Source of the DNA: Symsagittifera roscoffensis
Taxonomy: Eukaryota; Xenacoelomorpha; Acoela; Convolutidae
Reading direction: 5' to 3'
Length of the DNA: 64,000 bases
Assembly (NCBI RefSeq): GCF_963678635.1
Contig: NC_087062.1
Span: 51,738,028-51,802,027, forward strand
Shown here: piece by piece, positions 38,991-49,490 of the stretch
How the letters are laid out: the number at the start of each line of letters is the position of its first letter
Numbering within the stretch: position 1 is the stretch's first letter
The notes under the pieces: model-generated
What the model was told of the DNA's origin: nothing
Seen by the model: only the letters and a program-made list of their open reading frames with translations
Databases searched by the model: none
Translations under genes and position numbers: made by a program

Positions 38991-41430
38991 TACATTGCTC
39001 TCTCAAAGACTTTGCTAAAGCTTATTAGTAGTAATAAAGGTCAACAGCTGCTACCAAATTTCACTACAAGATTCAGAAACTGCATTAACTTGAATTTTTT
39101 GGGAGCATAGGAAAAATTCGAGATTCAAATGAAAGGTTTATCAAATACGCAAGGCAGGGAGCCACTTTATATACGTTCTTGATCATCAGCAAATTACTTG
39201 CATCGTCAATTCCTGTAGAATATCCAGCTTTCAAGCTAGTTCTGATCTGAAAACACTTCAGGAAAAGTACATCAAAAAATAAACACATTTAGTGCTTTTT
39301 CTTTAGTAACAACTGATATGCTTGACTCAGTGATCGGTATTCATCTGTTTCTCTGATCCTATTTTAGAAATCATTAATTTGGCCGGACTAATCGCAAAGA
39401 CCAAATATTTCTTAGACAAAAAATCTTATGCCTTAAATTGCAAAAATCGTCAGTAACACTTGTCTCTTGCTGTAATGAAATAGCTACGCTTCATCTTCGA
39501 TTGTTTTAAATCTTAGCTTGTCTTTCATTTCAGCTGCAGCGTCCCTTGTTAAATTGCCTAACACAAAACAAGTTTCGAAAATACTTATAAAATCGAGTGT
39601 ACATTGCTCTCTCAAAGACTTTGCTAAAGCTAATTAGTAGTAATAAAGGTCAACAGCTGCTACCAAATTTCACTACAAGATTCAGAAACTGCATTAACTT
39701 GAATTTTTTGGGAGCATAGGAAAAATTCGAGATTCAAATGAAAGGTTTATCAAATACGCAAGGCAGGGAGCCACTTTATATACGTTCTTGATCATCAGCA
39801 AATTACTTGCATCGTCAATTCCTGTAGAATATCAAGCTTTCAAGCTAGTTCTGATCTGAAAACACTTCAGGAAAAGTACATCAAAAAATAAACACATTTA
39901 GTTCTCTTTCTTTAGTAACAACTGATATGCTTGACTCAGTGATCGGTATTTATCTGTTTCTCTGATCCTATTTTAGAAATCATTAATTTGGCCGGACTAA
40001 TCGCAAAGACCAAATATTTCTTATAGACAAAAAATCTTTTGCCTTAAATTGCAAAAATCGTCAGTAACACTTGTCTCTTGCTGTAATGAAAAAGCTACGC
40101 TTCATCTTTGATTGTTTTAAACCTTAGCTTGTCTTTCATTTCAGCTGCAGCGTCCCTTGTTAAATTGCCTAACACAAAACAAGTTTCGAAAATACTTAAA
40201 AAATCGAGTGTACATTGCTCTCTCAAAGACTTTGCTAAAGCTAATTAGTAGTAATAAAAGTCAACAGCTGCTAGCAAATTTCACTACAAGATTCAGAAAC
40301 TGCATTAACTTGAATTTTTTGGGAGCATAGGAAAAATTCGAGATTCAAATGAAAGGTTTATCAAATACGCAAGGCAGGGAGCCACTTTATATACGTTCTT
40401 GATCATCAGCAAATTACTTGCATCGTCAATTCCTGTAGAATATCAAGCTTTCAAGCTAGTTCTGATCTGAAAACACTTCAGGAAAAGTACATCAAAAAAT
40501 GAACACATTTAGTGCTCTTTCTTTAGTAACAACTGATATGCTTGACTCAGTGATCGGTATTTATCTGTTTCTCTGATCCTATTTTAGAAATCATTAATTT
40601 GGCCGGACTAATCGCAAAGACCAAATATTTCTTATAGACAAAAAATCTTTTGCCTTAAATTGCAAAAATCGTCAGTAACACTTGTCTCTTTGATTGTTTT
40701 AAACCTTAGCTTGTCTTTCATTTCAGCTGCAGCGTCCCTTGTTAAATTGCCTAACACAAAACAAGTTTCGAAAATACTTATAAAATTGAGTGTACATTGC
40801 TCTCTCAAAGACTTTGCTAAAGCTAATTAGTAGTAATAAAGGTCAACAGCTGCTAGCAAATTTCACTACAAGATTCAGAAACTGCATTAACTTGAATTTT
40901 TTGGGAGCATAGGAAAAATTCGAGATTCAAAAGAAAGGTTTATCAAATACGCAAGGCAGGTAGCCACTATGTATAAGTTCTTAACCAAAAGCAAATTACT
41001 TCGTCATTTGCTCTAGAATTTTAAGCTTTCAAGTAATTTATAAATCTATTATCATAAGCGGCATTAAAAACACACCAGAAAATATGAACATTGAGTGCTC
41101 CACAGAATTAAGTGCAACGCTTGATTTAGTGCTCGGTATGGATCTATTGCTCTGATCGTAGTTAAGATGCATTTATGAGGCCAGAAAAATCGCAAATACC
41201 CAGTAATTCTTATGTAGACAAAAACCAACCTTCATGTTGCCTGAAACTCCAACAAAACGTCTGTGACAACGTCTCCTGCTGAAATTAATTAGCTACCCTA
41301 TCTCTTTGATTGTTAACCTTAGGTTATTTTTCATTTCAGCTACAATGTCTGTGATAGCGAAACTTCTTCAAAATCCATATTGGCTACATCAAAACAGATT
41401 TAAGTTTTCAAGAACGCAAAAAATCGAGCG
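38991..41430. repeat. Simple tandem sub-array of the satellite, about 610-bp period
   Basis: 'tacattgctctctcaaag' occurs at 38991, 39600, 40211 and 40793 (periods 609, 611 and 582; the last has a small deletion). The copies are very similar to each other. Unlike the 27.5-36.8 kb part, this block has monomers only, with no extra higher-order segment. Confidence 0.9.
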
Positions 41431-42479
41431 TACACGGCTCTCTCAAAGACTTCGTTGAAGCTACTAAGAAGTGATATAATTCTTCAATTAGTCGTCAAAT
41501 TTTCCAGCAGATTTATGAACTGGATAAAACTGATTATTTCGGGAAAAAAGAAAATTTTCCAGAATCAAATGACAGGTATAGCAAAAACGCAAGGCATGGA
41601 GCCACTATGTAGATGTTCTTAATCAAAAACAAAAATACTTGCTCCGTCAATTCCGCTAGATTGTTTAGCTTTCAAAATATTTATAATCTCTTAAACTTCA
41701 TGAACAATATACCAAAAAATAGAAACATTGAGTACTTTTCAAGGTACATTGCAACGCTTGATTCAGTGCTCGCTATAGATCTGTTGCTCTGATCGTAATT
41801 TTAAACTCGTTTATGAGGCCGGAATAATCGGAAAGACCCAATAATAGGTCAAACAATAGGACAAAGACTCAAAGAAATAGGTACAATGAGTTATCTACAG
41901 CAAAAACTAAAACGCATGATTTAATGCTCGATATAAATCTACTGCTCTGATCATATTTTAGAGGCCGGAAAAAGCGCAAACACACTGTTTTTCATAGACA
42001 AAAAAATACTTTTTATTGCTTCAAAACCCAAGAAAAACGTCAGTAAACAGTAAAAAGTTATGCAAAAGAAATTTAATGTACGAAGGATTTTGACCAATGA
42101 GCTGTTAGAAGAATTCACGAAAATTGGGATTCACAAAACTCAAATTAATTTGAAAGAGAAAGAGCAGATCTGCATAACTCCGTCGATGCACATAAATTGT
42201 GCATTTGACTTGAAAGAAGTGTATAATTTCTAAAACTTGATTTCACTTAGCTGTACATGTTGATTGTTTCGATCTGCAATTTTTAAGCGCATCGATTTAT
42301 AATGTATGCATTTTGGGTCTCAATTGGATGTATAAGTCTTGGCTTAATTTGTAAAGGAAGAGCCTGATTGCTGATTAAGGATAAAAAAAAACTTTTTTTT
42401 CAATTTTTGAATCGTACCAATATCATGATTTTAAAGAAAATCAGTCAAGCAGAGAGATGAAATTGAGTTGACAAAACAT

Positions 42480-43860
42480 CATTAAAAAACAGATCAAAAA
42501 TTGTACATTAAGTTCTTTGTCAAAAAAACTTTGCAAAACTGTTTGAAATTCAAATACCTGCACCATCACATGCATACCTCAAACATTTTCATTTGCAGTA
42601 AAAAATTGTTGATTTCGACTCACGCAAAGTCCCAATTGTGGGAACTAAGCTGACAAAAATAAAAAAGACAAACAAAATTTCAATTAAAACTTTTAGGCAG
42701 AAAAATTTTAGGCTAAATTTGAAGCATCAGACCGATAAGTTGAACTTATTAATCAACAAACAAACAAAAGATTCCGTGATTATTAGACAAAGATGTATCC
42801 TGGAATTTCCAATTTGATAACCAATGCTACCAATCTTACATAAAGCAAAGTAAAAAGATCTCACTGTGAGTTTCAAGAAAATTTTCCGATAGTTTTTACT
42901 TAAAACTAATCCTGCTTGATAAAACTGGATCTAAGAGAAACTTGTTTATTGTGCTGAGCAATCTAAAATCCACTTTCATAGCAATGTCTTACGTGTCTTC
43001 ACAATATTTGCACTTTCATTATTGGAAAAAAAAATTCCATCCTTTCAGCAAATGAATTTGAAAGAAACCAAAACTCAAAGCCGCTTTCAAATAACTTTGA
43101 GCATTAAAAACTTTTCCATATAAAAATAAACACGACCTATACATGCGTCTTCGTGTTTTCACTAAATTCATCGACCAGTTAAAAGCATTGCTTTGATCAG
43201 AAATTTACGCACACAGGCGAAGCTGAGCTTCGCACCACTTGCGATACACCTGAATCTATCAAAATGAATGAAGTAAAAAACATGCCTAAACAATATAATG
43301 CAAAATCAGCATCGGAACAAAATTACCCGAGCGGTGACAAAGCCGAAAATATCTGAGCAGAAACTCTACAAGCCAATTTTATTTTTAAAGTTTAAAAAAT
43401 TGAAAACCTCTTTTCCTCATTACACCCACACAGGTACACAAAACTTTCGCGCATCAAACGAAGCAAAAAGAGGCTACTAAGCCGATATAAAACAAGCCAA
43501 AATAATAGAAAAAAACAAATTTCAACAAACCAATTTGAGTAAAATGCAACCAATTTAAAAAGTGCGAAGGGGAACGCAAAAATTGTGTTTAACATGAAAC
43601 GATCCAAAATTAGGTCACGAAGTTGATAAAAAATAGGCCGAAATCATTTGTGCCGAATAAAAGTTTTAAAAGAAAAAAAGGAAACATAAACGCCAAATTA
43701 AGTTAACCTACATGTAAAACAAACACTTAAAGCACCATTCAAAACATGCTCGCAGCAAAAAAAAAAACATTTCCAAGATGTTGCAACTAACTCGGCAAAA
43801 GATAAGCAGACAAATAATTGCCGGACAGTTTTATTTGAAAATGAATATTCCGTTTGATAA
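42480..43860. other. AT-rich tail of the repeat region, no gene
   Basis: Diverged pieces of the higher-order block recur (for example a Leu/Phe-rich segment near 42943 equivalent to 27581 and 29655). From about 43200 on, sequence is unique and A-rich. Short frames at 43298-43607 have no support. Confidence 0.4.
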
Positions 43861-43869
43861 AAAACAGCT

Positions 43870-43932
43870 CGTGGTCAGATTTGAGCCAATGACCTTTGCG
43901 TCCCAGGCGTATTCATCACATCGCCTCCGGGC
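43870..43932 (-). repeat. tRNA-like fragment (possible SINE head)
   Basis: The minus strand has GGAGGCGATGTGATGAATACG followed by CATTGGCTCAAATCTGACC, the spacing and words of tRNA A and B boxes. The anticodon arm pairs poorly. It is embedded in the RPS25 intron. A coincidence cannot be excluded. Confidence 0.3.
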
Positions 43933-44611
43933 CAAACCTTTCAAGCAAAAATAAAACAGATTATGAAAAAAAAAACAAGAGCTATTAAGTTATCCAAAAA
44001 TGACTTCAAATTTTTGTGGCAATAACTTGCATCTTATAAAGTTCAAGCTTTCAACAATAAGCAGAAAAACCTCTGCAGACAGATGATGGACCGACAATTC
44101 AATTTGTCTACGACAAAATGTGATATCAAGAGTACTTATACAAAAACTATAAAGTACTGTAACAGCAACCTGTATTTTTTCCAATTTTTAAGAAATTGAG
44201 CATCTCAGCTCGTTAATGTAGCGACCGTGATGTTACCCAATGATTCTAGAGATTCTGTTGTTGACCTGGAAAAGTATACTCCGATTTTATAACGCTTACT
44301 AATCACAAGCATAGACATTTCTGGAATAGTTAATACAATGTTCAGTTAAAATGTAAAATGCACTAAAATGCCCATCAGCAAGCAAAAATATTACCGATAA
44401 CGCTACTGGGAAAAGCTGAATGAGTATAACTATGAGTCTACATAATTTGTTAAGTGAAGCACGCCACTTATGAGTCTACATAAATGCTAAGTGATGCCAG
44501 CCAGTTATGACGCATAGGCACTACCAGTCAATTTGAAAAAAGAATATAACCAACTAACATAACCTCAATTTATAGAGCGGACGCATTTTACGAAAATGTT
44601 CATTTGAAAAA

Positions 44612-44685
44612 ATTCAACCTTGCCCAGGTTCGAACCCTTTTATTTTGTTGCCTGTCTCCTTCCCTACCTCTACGCAACAGATAAA
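44612..44685 (-). repeat. B-box-bearing tRNA-like fragment
   Basis: A palindromic GGGTTCGAACC at about 44627-44637 is a perfect B-box match. On the minus strand an A-box-like GTAGAGGTAGGG lies about 40 nt upstream. The stems do not pair convincingly. It may be the remnant of a tRNA-derived SINE. Confidence 0.3.
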
Positions 44686-44779
44686 TGATACCTTGAAGTT
44701 AAAATTCTATTTGTAATATAATTGTCTGTGTTAATATCCTTGGCATTGGCTGTACTTAATAGCTGGTTATTGATCTAAC

Positions 44780-44950
44780 CTCTTTCTTGAACTTGGCATA
44801 GGTTTCCTCGTCGAAGAAGACGGCGTTGTTCAGCTTGTCTCGCGACTTACCCTTCGACCACTTCTTCTTCTTGGCCTTTCCACCGCCGCTAGAGGTAGGC
44901 TTCTGTGACTTTTTCGGTTCAGTCTTAACTGGCTGTTTCTTAGGTGGCAT
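44780..44950 (-). CDS. RPS25: RPS25, exon 1 (ribosomal protein eS25, N-terminal half)
   Basis: This exon encodes 57 residues starting MPPKKQPVK, followed by the lysine-rich signature [20 protein letters not shown] and then [14 protein letters not shown]. The [15 protein letters not shown] block is nearly invariant in animal eS25 and is the basic N-terminal extension that contacts rRNA. The ATG at 44950 is chosen because the family starts MPPKK; an upstream in-frame ATG would add four residues and falls in the short leader. The exon ends at GAG | GTTAGA, phase 0, and continues in exon 2 at 22058. DLST lies 205 bp upstream on the same strand. Confidence 0.95.
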
Positions 44951-44976
44951 TTCAATAAACAATAAGATCTGAAAAA
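44951..44976 (-). promoter_or_regulatory. 3' splice acceptor just before the RPS25 ATG
   Basis: The minus strand reads TTCATTTTTCAG then ATCTT, with AG at 44970-44969, leaving an 18-nt leader before ATG. The pyrimidine tract and CAG are strong. It could accept a 5' UTR exon or a spliced leader; the short distance to the DLST stop favours the latter. Confidence 0.5.
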
Positions 44977-45048
44977 TGAATTTAGAAAGTACAACTACCG
45001 CTTCTTCTGTTAAATGAATACTTTGCTGAATTAGAAAGTCAAAATCAT

Positions 45049-45070
45049 TTTATTTAGTCAACAATTTATT
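45049..45070 (-). terminator. Two AATAAA poly(A) signals after DLST
   Basis: Minus-strand AATAAA occurs at 45070-45065 and 45054-45049, about 86 and 102 nt after the DLST stop and about 80-95 nt before the acceptor preceding RPS25. Confidence 0.6.
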
Positions 45071-45155
45071 CATTGTTTAGTAATCTTAAGTATTGTAGGT
45101 TAAATTTGAAATAATGTAACGCGCCAAAATTCGTTCGATTCAATTTTTGCTGCAT

Positions 45156-46508
45156 CTATAAGTCCAGTAGCATAGCTCTTGGGTCCTCTATAGCGGTTTT
45201 AATTTTCCGTAAGAACATAACAGCTTCCCTTCCATCAAGCAAACGATGATCGTAGGTTAGGGCCACAAACATCATTGGTCGAATTTCAACTTCGCCGTTA
45301 ATAGCAACCGGTCTTTCATTAATTGCGTGCATGCCTAGGATAGCAGACTGAGGCGGATTCAGGATAGGGGTCCCAAACAGAGATCCAAAGACTCCTCCGT
45401 TACTGATTGTGAATGTTCCACCATCCATGTCTTCGATGGCCAGTTCATTGTTTCTAGCTCTCAACGCCAGTTGCGCAAGTCCCTTTTCAATTTCAACGTA
45501 ATTCATGTCATTGCAGTTTCGCAAAACCGGAACAACGAGTCCTTTAGGCGTAGCGACAGCAACACTAATGTCAATGTAGTCCCTGTAAACTATGTCATTA
45601 GTGTTATCGTCGATAACTGCGTTGACAGCCGGAGAATCTTTCAAAGCGTATATACTTGCCTTGAAAAAGGCCGACATGAATGTTAATTTCAGATTATGTT
45701 TCTTCAAAAACATATCCTTGTTTTTATTTCGAAGTTCGATCGCGTTCGACATATCAATTTCATTGAATGTTGTCAACATCGCAGCTGTGTTTTGAGCTTC
45801 TTTTAATCGTTTCGCAATTTTCAGCCTCATCCTGTTCATTTTCACTCTAGTTTCGTTTCTACTGAACCCTCCGATCAGATCAGATCTGGATTTGGCACCA
45901 GCATCTAATACAGACAACTCGGAAACAGGTTTTGATGAAGCGGGAGCTTTTGGCATGGGAGGGACCTCCGTTGGTGGCTTTACCGCATCTGTCGAAGACT
46001 CTGTCGCCGAAACTTTTTCTTCAACTTGAGACGCTGAAACAGTGCCCTCAGTTTTCTGTTCGACAGGCTGTTTTTCAGCTACCTCGCTAGTGCTGGCAGC
46101 AACTTCGCCTTCTTCAATCTCGGCAATATTCTGATGCGCCTCGACTGATTCGCCATCCTCAACTAGAACAGTTTTCAAAGCTCCACTAACAGGGGAGTTT
46201 ATCGGAACTGAAGTTTTGTCTGTTTCCACTTCAGCAACCACTTCATCTACAAGCACAGAATCTCCAGCTTCTTTTATCCATTTAAGATCTCCTGATGTTA
46301 CACTTTCTGCAAATGCTGGGGTTTTCAGAATGTGAATTTCTCCCAGCATAATTCCGCTTGTATGAAGGTAACGACATTCGCGGCTTTCAGCAGACAGCAA
46401 AACAGCCAGAGAAGATGTAGAACTAAAATTCGGTATTCTAACCCGAGCCTCAGTTGAAACGAAGCCGCATCTTCGTGTCAAGATTCTGATCGCAGAAACA
46501 GTCTTCAT
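45156..46508 (-). CDS. DLST: DLST, dihydrolipoyllysine succinyltransferase (E2 of 2-oxoglutarate dehydrogenase)
   Basis: DLST forms the core of the mitochondrial 2-oxoglutarate dehydrogenase complex and transfers the succinyl group from lipoate to CoA in the TCA cycle. The 450-residue frame is complete: a basic, Ser-rich mitochondrial presequence (residues 1 to about 50); a lipoyl domain (about 56-132) with the lipoylated Lys98 in VETDKTS; a Pro/Ala/Glu/Ser linker (135-205) with no E3-binding domain, as in animal DLST; and the catalytic domain (about 218-450) with SAFFKA, NGGVFGS and the active-site motif H421-R-L-L-D425-G. It ends in TAG. The whole gene lies in one exon, whereas most animal DLST genes have many introns. 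An acceptor-like TTTTTCAG lies 42 nt before the ATG. The frame is fully intact, which argues against a dead retrocopy. Confidence 0.96.
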   Translation of the reverse strand: MKTVSAIRILTRRCGFVSTEARVRIPNFSSTSSLAVLLSAESRECRYLHTSGIMLGEIHILKTPAFAESVTSGDLKWIKEAGDSVLVDEVVAEVETDKTSVPINSPVSGALKTVLVEDGESVEAHQNIAEIEEGEVAASTSEVAEKQPVEQKTEGTVSASQVEEKVSATESSTDAVKPPTEVPPMPKAPASSKPVSELSVLDAGAKSRSDLIGGFSRNETRVKMNRMRLKIAKRLKEAQNTAAMLTTFNEIDMSNAIELRNKNKDMFLKKHNLKLTFMSAFFKASIYALKDSPAVNAVIDDNTNDIVYRDYIDISVAVATPKGLVVPVLRNCNDMNYVEIEKGLAQLALRARNNELAIEDMDGGTFTISNGGVFGSLFGTPILNPPQSAILGMHAINERPVAINGEVEIRPMMFVALTYDHRLLDGREAVMFLRKIKTAIEDPRAMLLDL

Positions 46509-46558
46509 CCAAAAACTCTTTTTTTATATTATAGACTCTTCCATTCGATACTGAAAAA
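46509..46558 (-). promoter_or_regulatory. 3' splice acceptor before the DLST ATG
   Basis: Minus-strand GGTTTTTCAG followed by TATCG, with AG at 46552-46551, leaves a 42-nt leader. A short upstream frame (ATG to TAA, 6 codons) lies in that leader. The acceptor has the same TTTTTCAG core as the one before RPS25. Confidence 0.45.
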
Positions 46559-46794
46559 CCGACATCAAACCATTCACTAATGAAAGCACAAGTAGACTCC
46601 CCGCTGGGGAAAAGCCAATTAATTGCGCGGCGCTAGCTTCCGGAGCATCATAAATACACGGAAAACGAAGCCCACGAAACCCATGCGTTTACCTGAAATG
46701 TATGGCGTGCCAGTCGGTCACATAAAACAGTTTGATTTTGTAACATTCGCCCAAATACTATACAGTGACGGAGCTTAGAAAAAGTAACTATTAA

Positions 46795-49490
46795 CGACTG
46801 GCAGGCGTCAGTTACCTTAATTCTACTCGTTTTTCACCGTCTCGACCTTGCCAGTTGATTTTCTGGTCTGTTTAGGGCTAAGTAAAAAGTTACTATTTTT
46901 AGGCGATCAGTCAAACGACTTTTGATCAGCTTTCGTTTTCATGCGAACACAACCACATAGCTGAGTTTCGGATCCTCAGACTACGTGATTGCTATTAAAA
47001 ACACGGCTCGGATACTACTTTAATCTGTTTTTGGTGACAGTTGTATATTAAATCCATTGGAGATGGATTGACCCTTTCCTCTTCCTAGCTACTCATATTC
47101 TAAAATATCAAACAATACCGGTGTTAATTCAAATGTCTATGGCATCAGAGTAGCTGAAAAGTTAGTTTACCACAGTCTTTCACCATATATCAGTCTCTGG
47201 GACAATGTTATATACGTTTATAAACTGTAGATAATATTTTACAAGAGTGTTATGATATTGCCTCCAGTATACAGCCGGCGTTTCCGCGCTGTATCGCAAG
47301 ATCCAGTCTTTGTCGCAGGTACTTAAAAGCCAACACCTCGCCTGTCGTATCTCGGATTTTTCTCGCTAGGTTTTGTAAAAACGTTAGAGATGACCTGCCG
47401 ATTCCACCTAAGCTTTCAATCGCCACGGGCTCAAAAATTACTGTCGTTGGTAGATCGGAATAATGGTTCTTCTTACGGATTTCTGCCTGGGATGCGGCAT
47501 TTGAACCTGGCAACACTCCCAAACGCATATTTGGGCTGGCCAGCCGTGAAACGCAGGTGAAGTCCCAAGCAAGCGTGCATCCTCGCTGCCACGATGTCAA
47601 AGTGAGGCCATCTGGCCGTCAGACCGAAGGAGTCCGATCGGCTCTAAGGTGGAACTGAAGCCTGCTGTTCTTAGGGATTCCTTAATAATTATGTTGCAGT
47701 TGTTGTGTCGCGTGAACCTGTGCTTAATTTTGGGACAGACTAAAGGGTGCCTACCGTCTGGTGATGCAACATAGCCACATTTACACTGAAAACATTTACG
47801 CTTGTAAAACAGCGTCGTTATTACTCTCAATTCGTGGTACGGGAGGGTACTGCTCTCCACTGCTTCCCCACTGAAGCCTCCCTTCTCACTATTTTCTTCT
47901 GCTAAGGGTCTTATCGTGGGTGATCGTCACGATAAGAGGCTTCGTGTTTTTATCGTTATCGTGCGACTGTTTTTCAATATATTTGCTGCTGTTCTGACTT
48001 TTTCAGTCAAAATGGCCGTTTTTATTGTAGTTCTGAGAAAGATCCGTTCGACAATCGAAATTTTGAAAATAGAAATTTCTAGAATATTTCTACCCTCCTT
48101 CGCAGCACTTTTTCGTCGTTAAGGCCTTTAATCGTTTATTCGTGTTTCGCCAGAAGGTTGCGCTGTGCCAGTCTGGCAGAATGGCACATACTTTCCGGAC
48201 AGTCCCCATCAATGTCCCTATTGATCGCAGAACATCGGGTTATCGTCAAGTAGTGTTCCAGTTCTCTATAATCAACCTTACAAATCGCATTAAAAAATGA
48301 AATCTATCTACTCCACCTCAACTCAATACGTGTCACAAATGGCATCATACTACATCCTACTGCCTTTCAATTGTATCAGTCGCCCGGAAGATACATATCG
48401 ACGGAAAATAAAACTAAGTCCTAAGACGACTGGCTAACGTCTAAACGAAGCTTTATATGCTTTTCACCGTCTCTACCAAGCCAGTACTTTCGGTGGTCTT
48501 TTCTAACATCGGGTCGACAAAAAACGTTACTGCTTTCGGCTTCGGTCAAAACACTCAAATTAACTTAATTACATGCAGAAATAGTGAGCTCATGGCTGGG
48601 TCTCAGTATCCCAGACCACGAGGTCACTCCTAAAAACAGGGCTACTACTATTTATTCAATTATTATTGTTTTTGCTCAGTAGATAAAATCATCATTTCCA
48701 TCGAAGATGGATCAACCCTTTCCCCCAACTCCTAGCTTCACATCCTTATCAAAATGAATCCAGTTGTTAATTAAATTCAAATCAGGACATGACAGGAAGC
48801 TAAAAGTTTATGTAAACGGATAAAAGTTTCAGTCCCGAAACCCTTCCGGATTCTTGAATCCACTGGATCAAGCACGTTAAACTTGACTTCTCCAAAACCC
48901 GGAAGGCTGTCTTCCATCCTTCACCGTTGTTCGCAACGGCCTTGCAACTATTGTAGCGACACAATAGTTGCAACTCGAAACGTTCTCGGTCAACTCCGTG
49001 ATTCGTTGTCGTTTCTTAACCACAATTTCCGTTCTTCTCGCAATCGCTACTAACGTTGTTCTGTTGCTTTTCAGCTTTTCTGCCAAAATGGCCGTTTCTG
49101 ACGTTTCTCAGAAATGTTACGTCATCACTTCGAAAATTTAAAATTTCAAAATACTAGAATATCTTGACCTTCACCGTTCTACTAATCATCCGAATAACGT
49201 CGTTAATCCTTCAAAATCACTAACTCGGAAGGTTCACCGCTAAAAACTCGAAATCTGCAGAAATTGCTTTTTGTCCATTCTGGTCGAATGTCACATACTC
49301 CCCGGACAGTCCGGTCAATATCCTCATTGAATCACGCAATGTTCGTAAAATAGATACAGTGTCATCGAACAGAATTTACAAAATGCACGAAATTACTCTT
49401 ATCCACGTCACATCGACTCACTGCAGAATATAAATGGCATCATACCACATCACTATAGCCTTCAAATTCTTTCATTAATCTGCACATTGA
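46795..49490. repeat. Two diverged direct repeats, LTR-like
   Basis: Copy 1 (about 46795-47250 plus 47870-48425) and copy 2 (about 48427-49490) share, in order: 'cgactggc', 'ttttcaccgtct', 'gatggat(t/c)aaccctttcc', 'aaaatggccgtttt/ctg', 'tggcacatac / tgtcacatac', 'ccggacagtcc' and 'ggcatcatac(t/c)acatc'. Identity is moderate. Copy 1 is split by a LINE-type coding fragment (47250-47860). They may be old solo LTRs; the second overlaps the candidate LTR end of the large retroelement at 49289. Confidence 0.6.
47250..47860 (-). pseudogene. C-terminal fragment of an invertebrate retroelement polyprotein
   Basis: Two minus-strand frames overlap by 4 nt. The first (47860-47597) has a Cys/His zinc-binding pattern (CFQCKCGY, HPLVCP, KHRFTRHNN) and ends ..EPIGLLRSDGQ. 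The second (47600-47250) continues with WQRGCTLAWDFTCVSRLA, VAIESLGGIGRSSLTFL and LRQRLDLAIQRGNAGCIL. This order (zinc ribbon, RHN, EP..L..DG, DvT, a.EtlG, RlsvalqRgNA) is the widely found C-terminus of a group of invertebrate non-LTR retroelement proteins, probably a restriction-like endonuclease. The frame break and the missing RT show a dead 3' fragment. It sits inside one of the two LTR-like repeats. Confidence 0.6.

Larger units (their letters stand above)
26000..42480 (-). repeat. Macrosatellite derived from a LINE reverse transcriptase
   Basis: Monomers of roughly 600-700 bp repeat across about 16.5 kb, in places grouped into higher-order units of 2.06-2.8 kb that also carry a third, unrelated block. 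Fixed words include 'gtcaattcctgtagaa', 'gaggccggaataatcgca', 'aaaatccatattg' and 'gctctctcaaagacttt'. On the minus strand these read as LINE RT motifs: STGIDDASNLLMIKN and LAYLINLSFESRIFP (39085-39288); HKSGGKFDMTNFRP and FRKVFERAM (28480-28695); and QYGF (for example near 28510, 30590, 32665 and 34985). These match, in order, the known 'sPGiD... fNlSl..g.fP.. K...v.PifKsGd..d..NyRPIsll...sKifEk...QyGFR' region of Jockey/CR1-type RTs. No monomer keeps a long frame. Confidence 0.8.
22059..44779 (-). other. RPS25 intron, about 22.7 kb
   Basis: The donor is GTTAGA at 44779 (minus), directly after the codon GAG; the acceptor is TTTATTTAG ending at 22059. The intron holds a 759-bp direct duplication, three 250-bp repeats, an inverted satellite unit and about 17 kb of LINE-derived macrosatellite. 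Such length is extreme for a ribosomal protein gene, whose introns are usually short. I see no other host gene in it. Alternative: the two exons could belong to separate copies placed together by assembly, but the perfect phase and residue match argue for one gene. Confidence 0.85.

Noticed and set aside
26000-42480. Splice-site-like words on the plus strand in satellite monomers ('cgtaagtaac' ... 'tttcatttcag')
   Set aside because: They are not conserved in all monomers, lie antisense to both RPS25 and the LINE frame, and are explained by the RT-coding origin of the repeat.
44756-44962. RPS25 exon 1 as a processed pseudogene or a separate short gene
   Set aside because: It ends at a consensus donor exactly at a family exon-compatible residue, and the missing half exists intact at 21870-22058 with a matching acceptor and phase.
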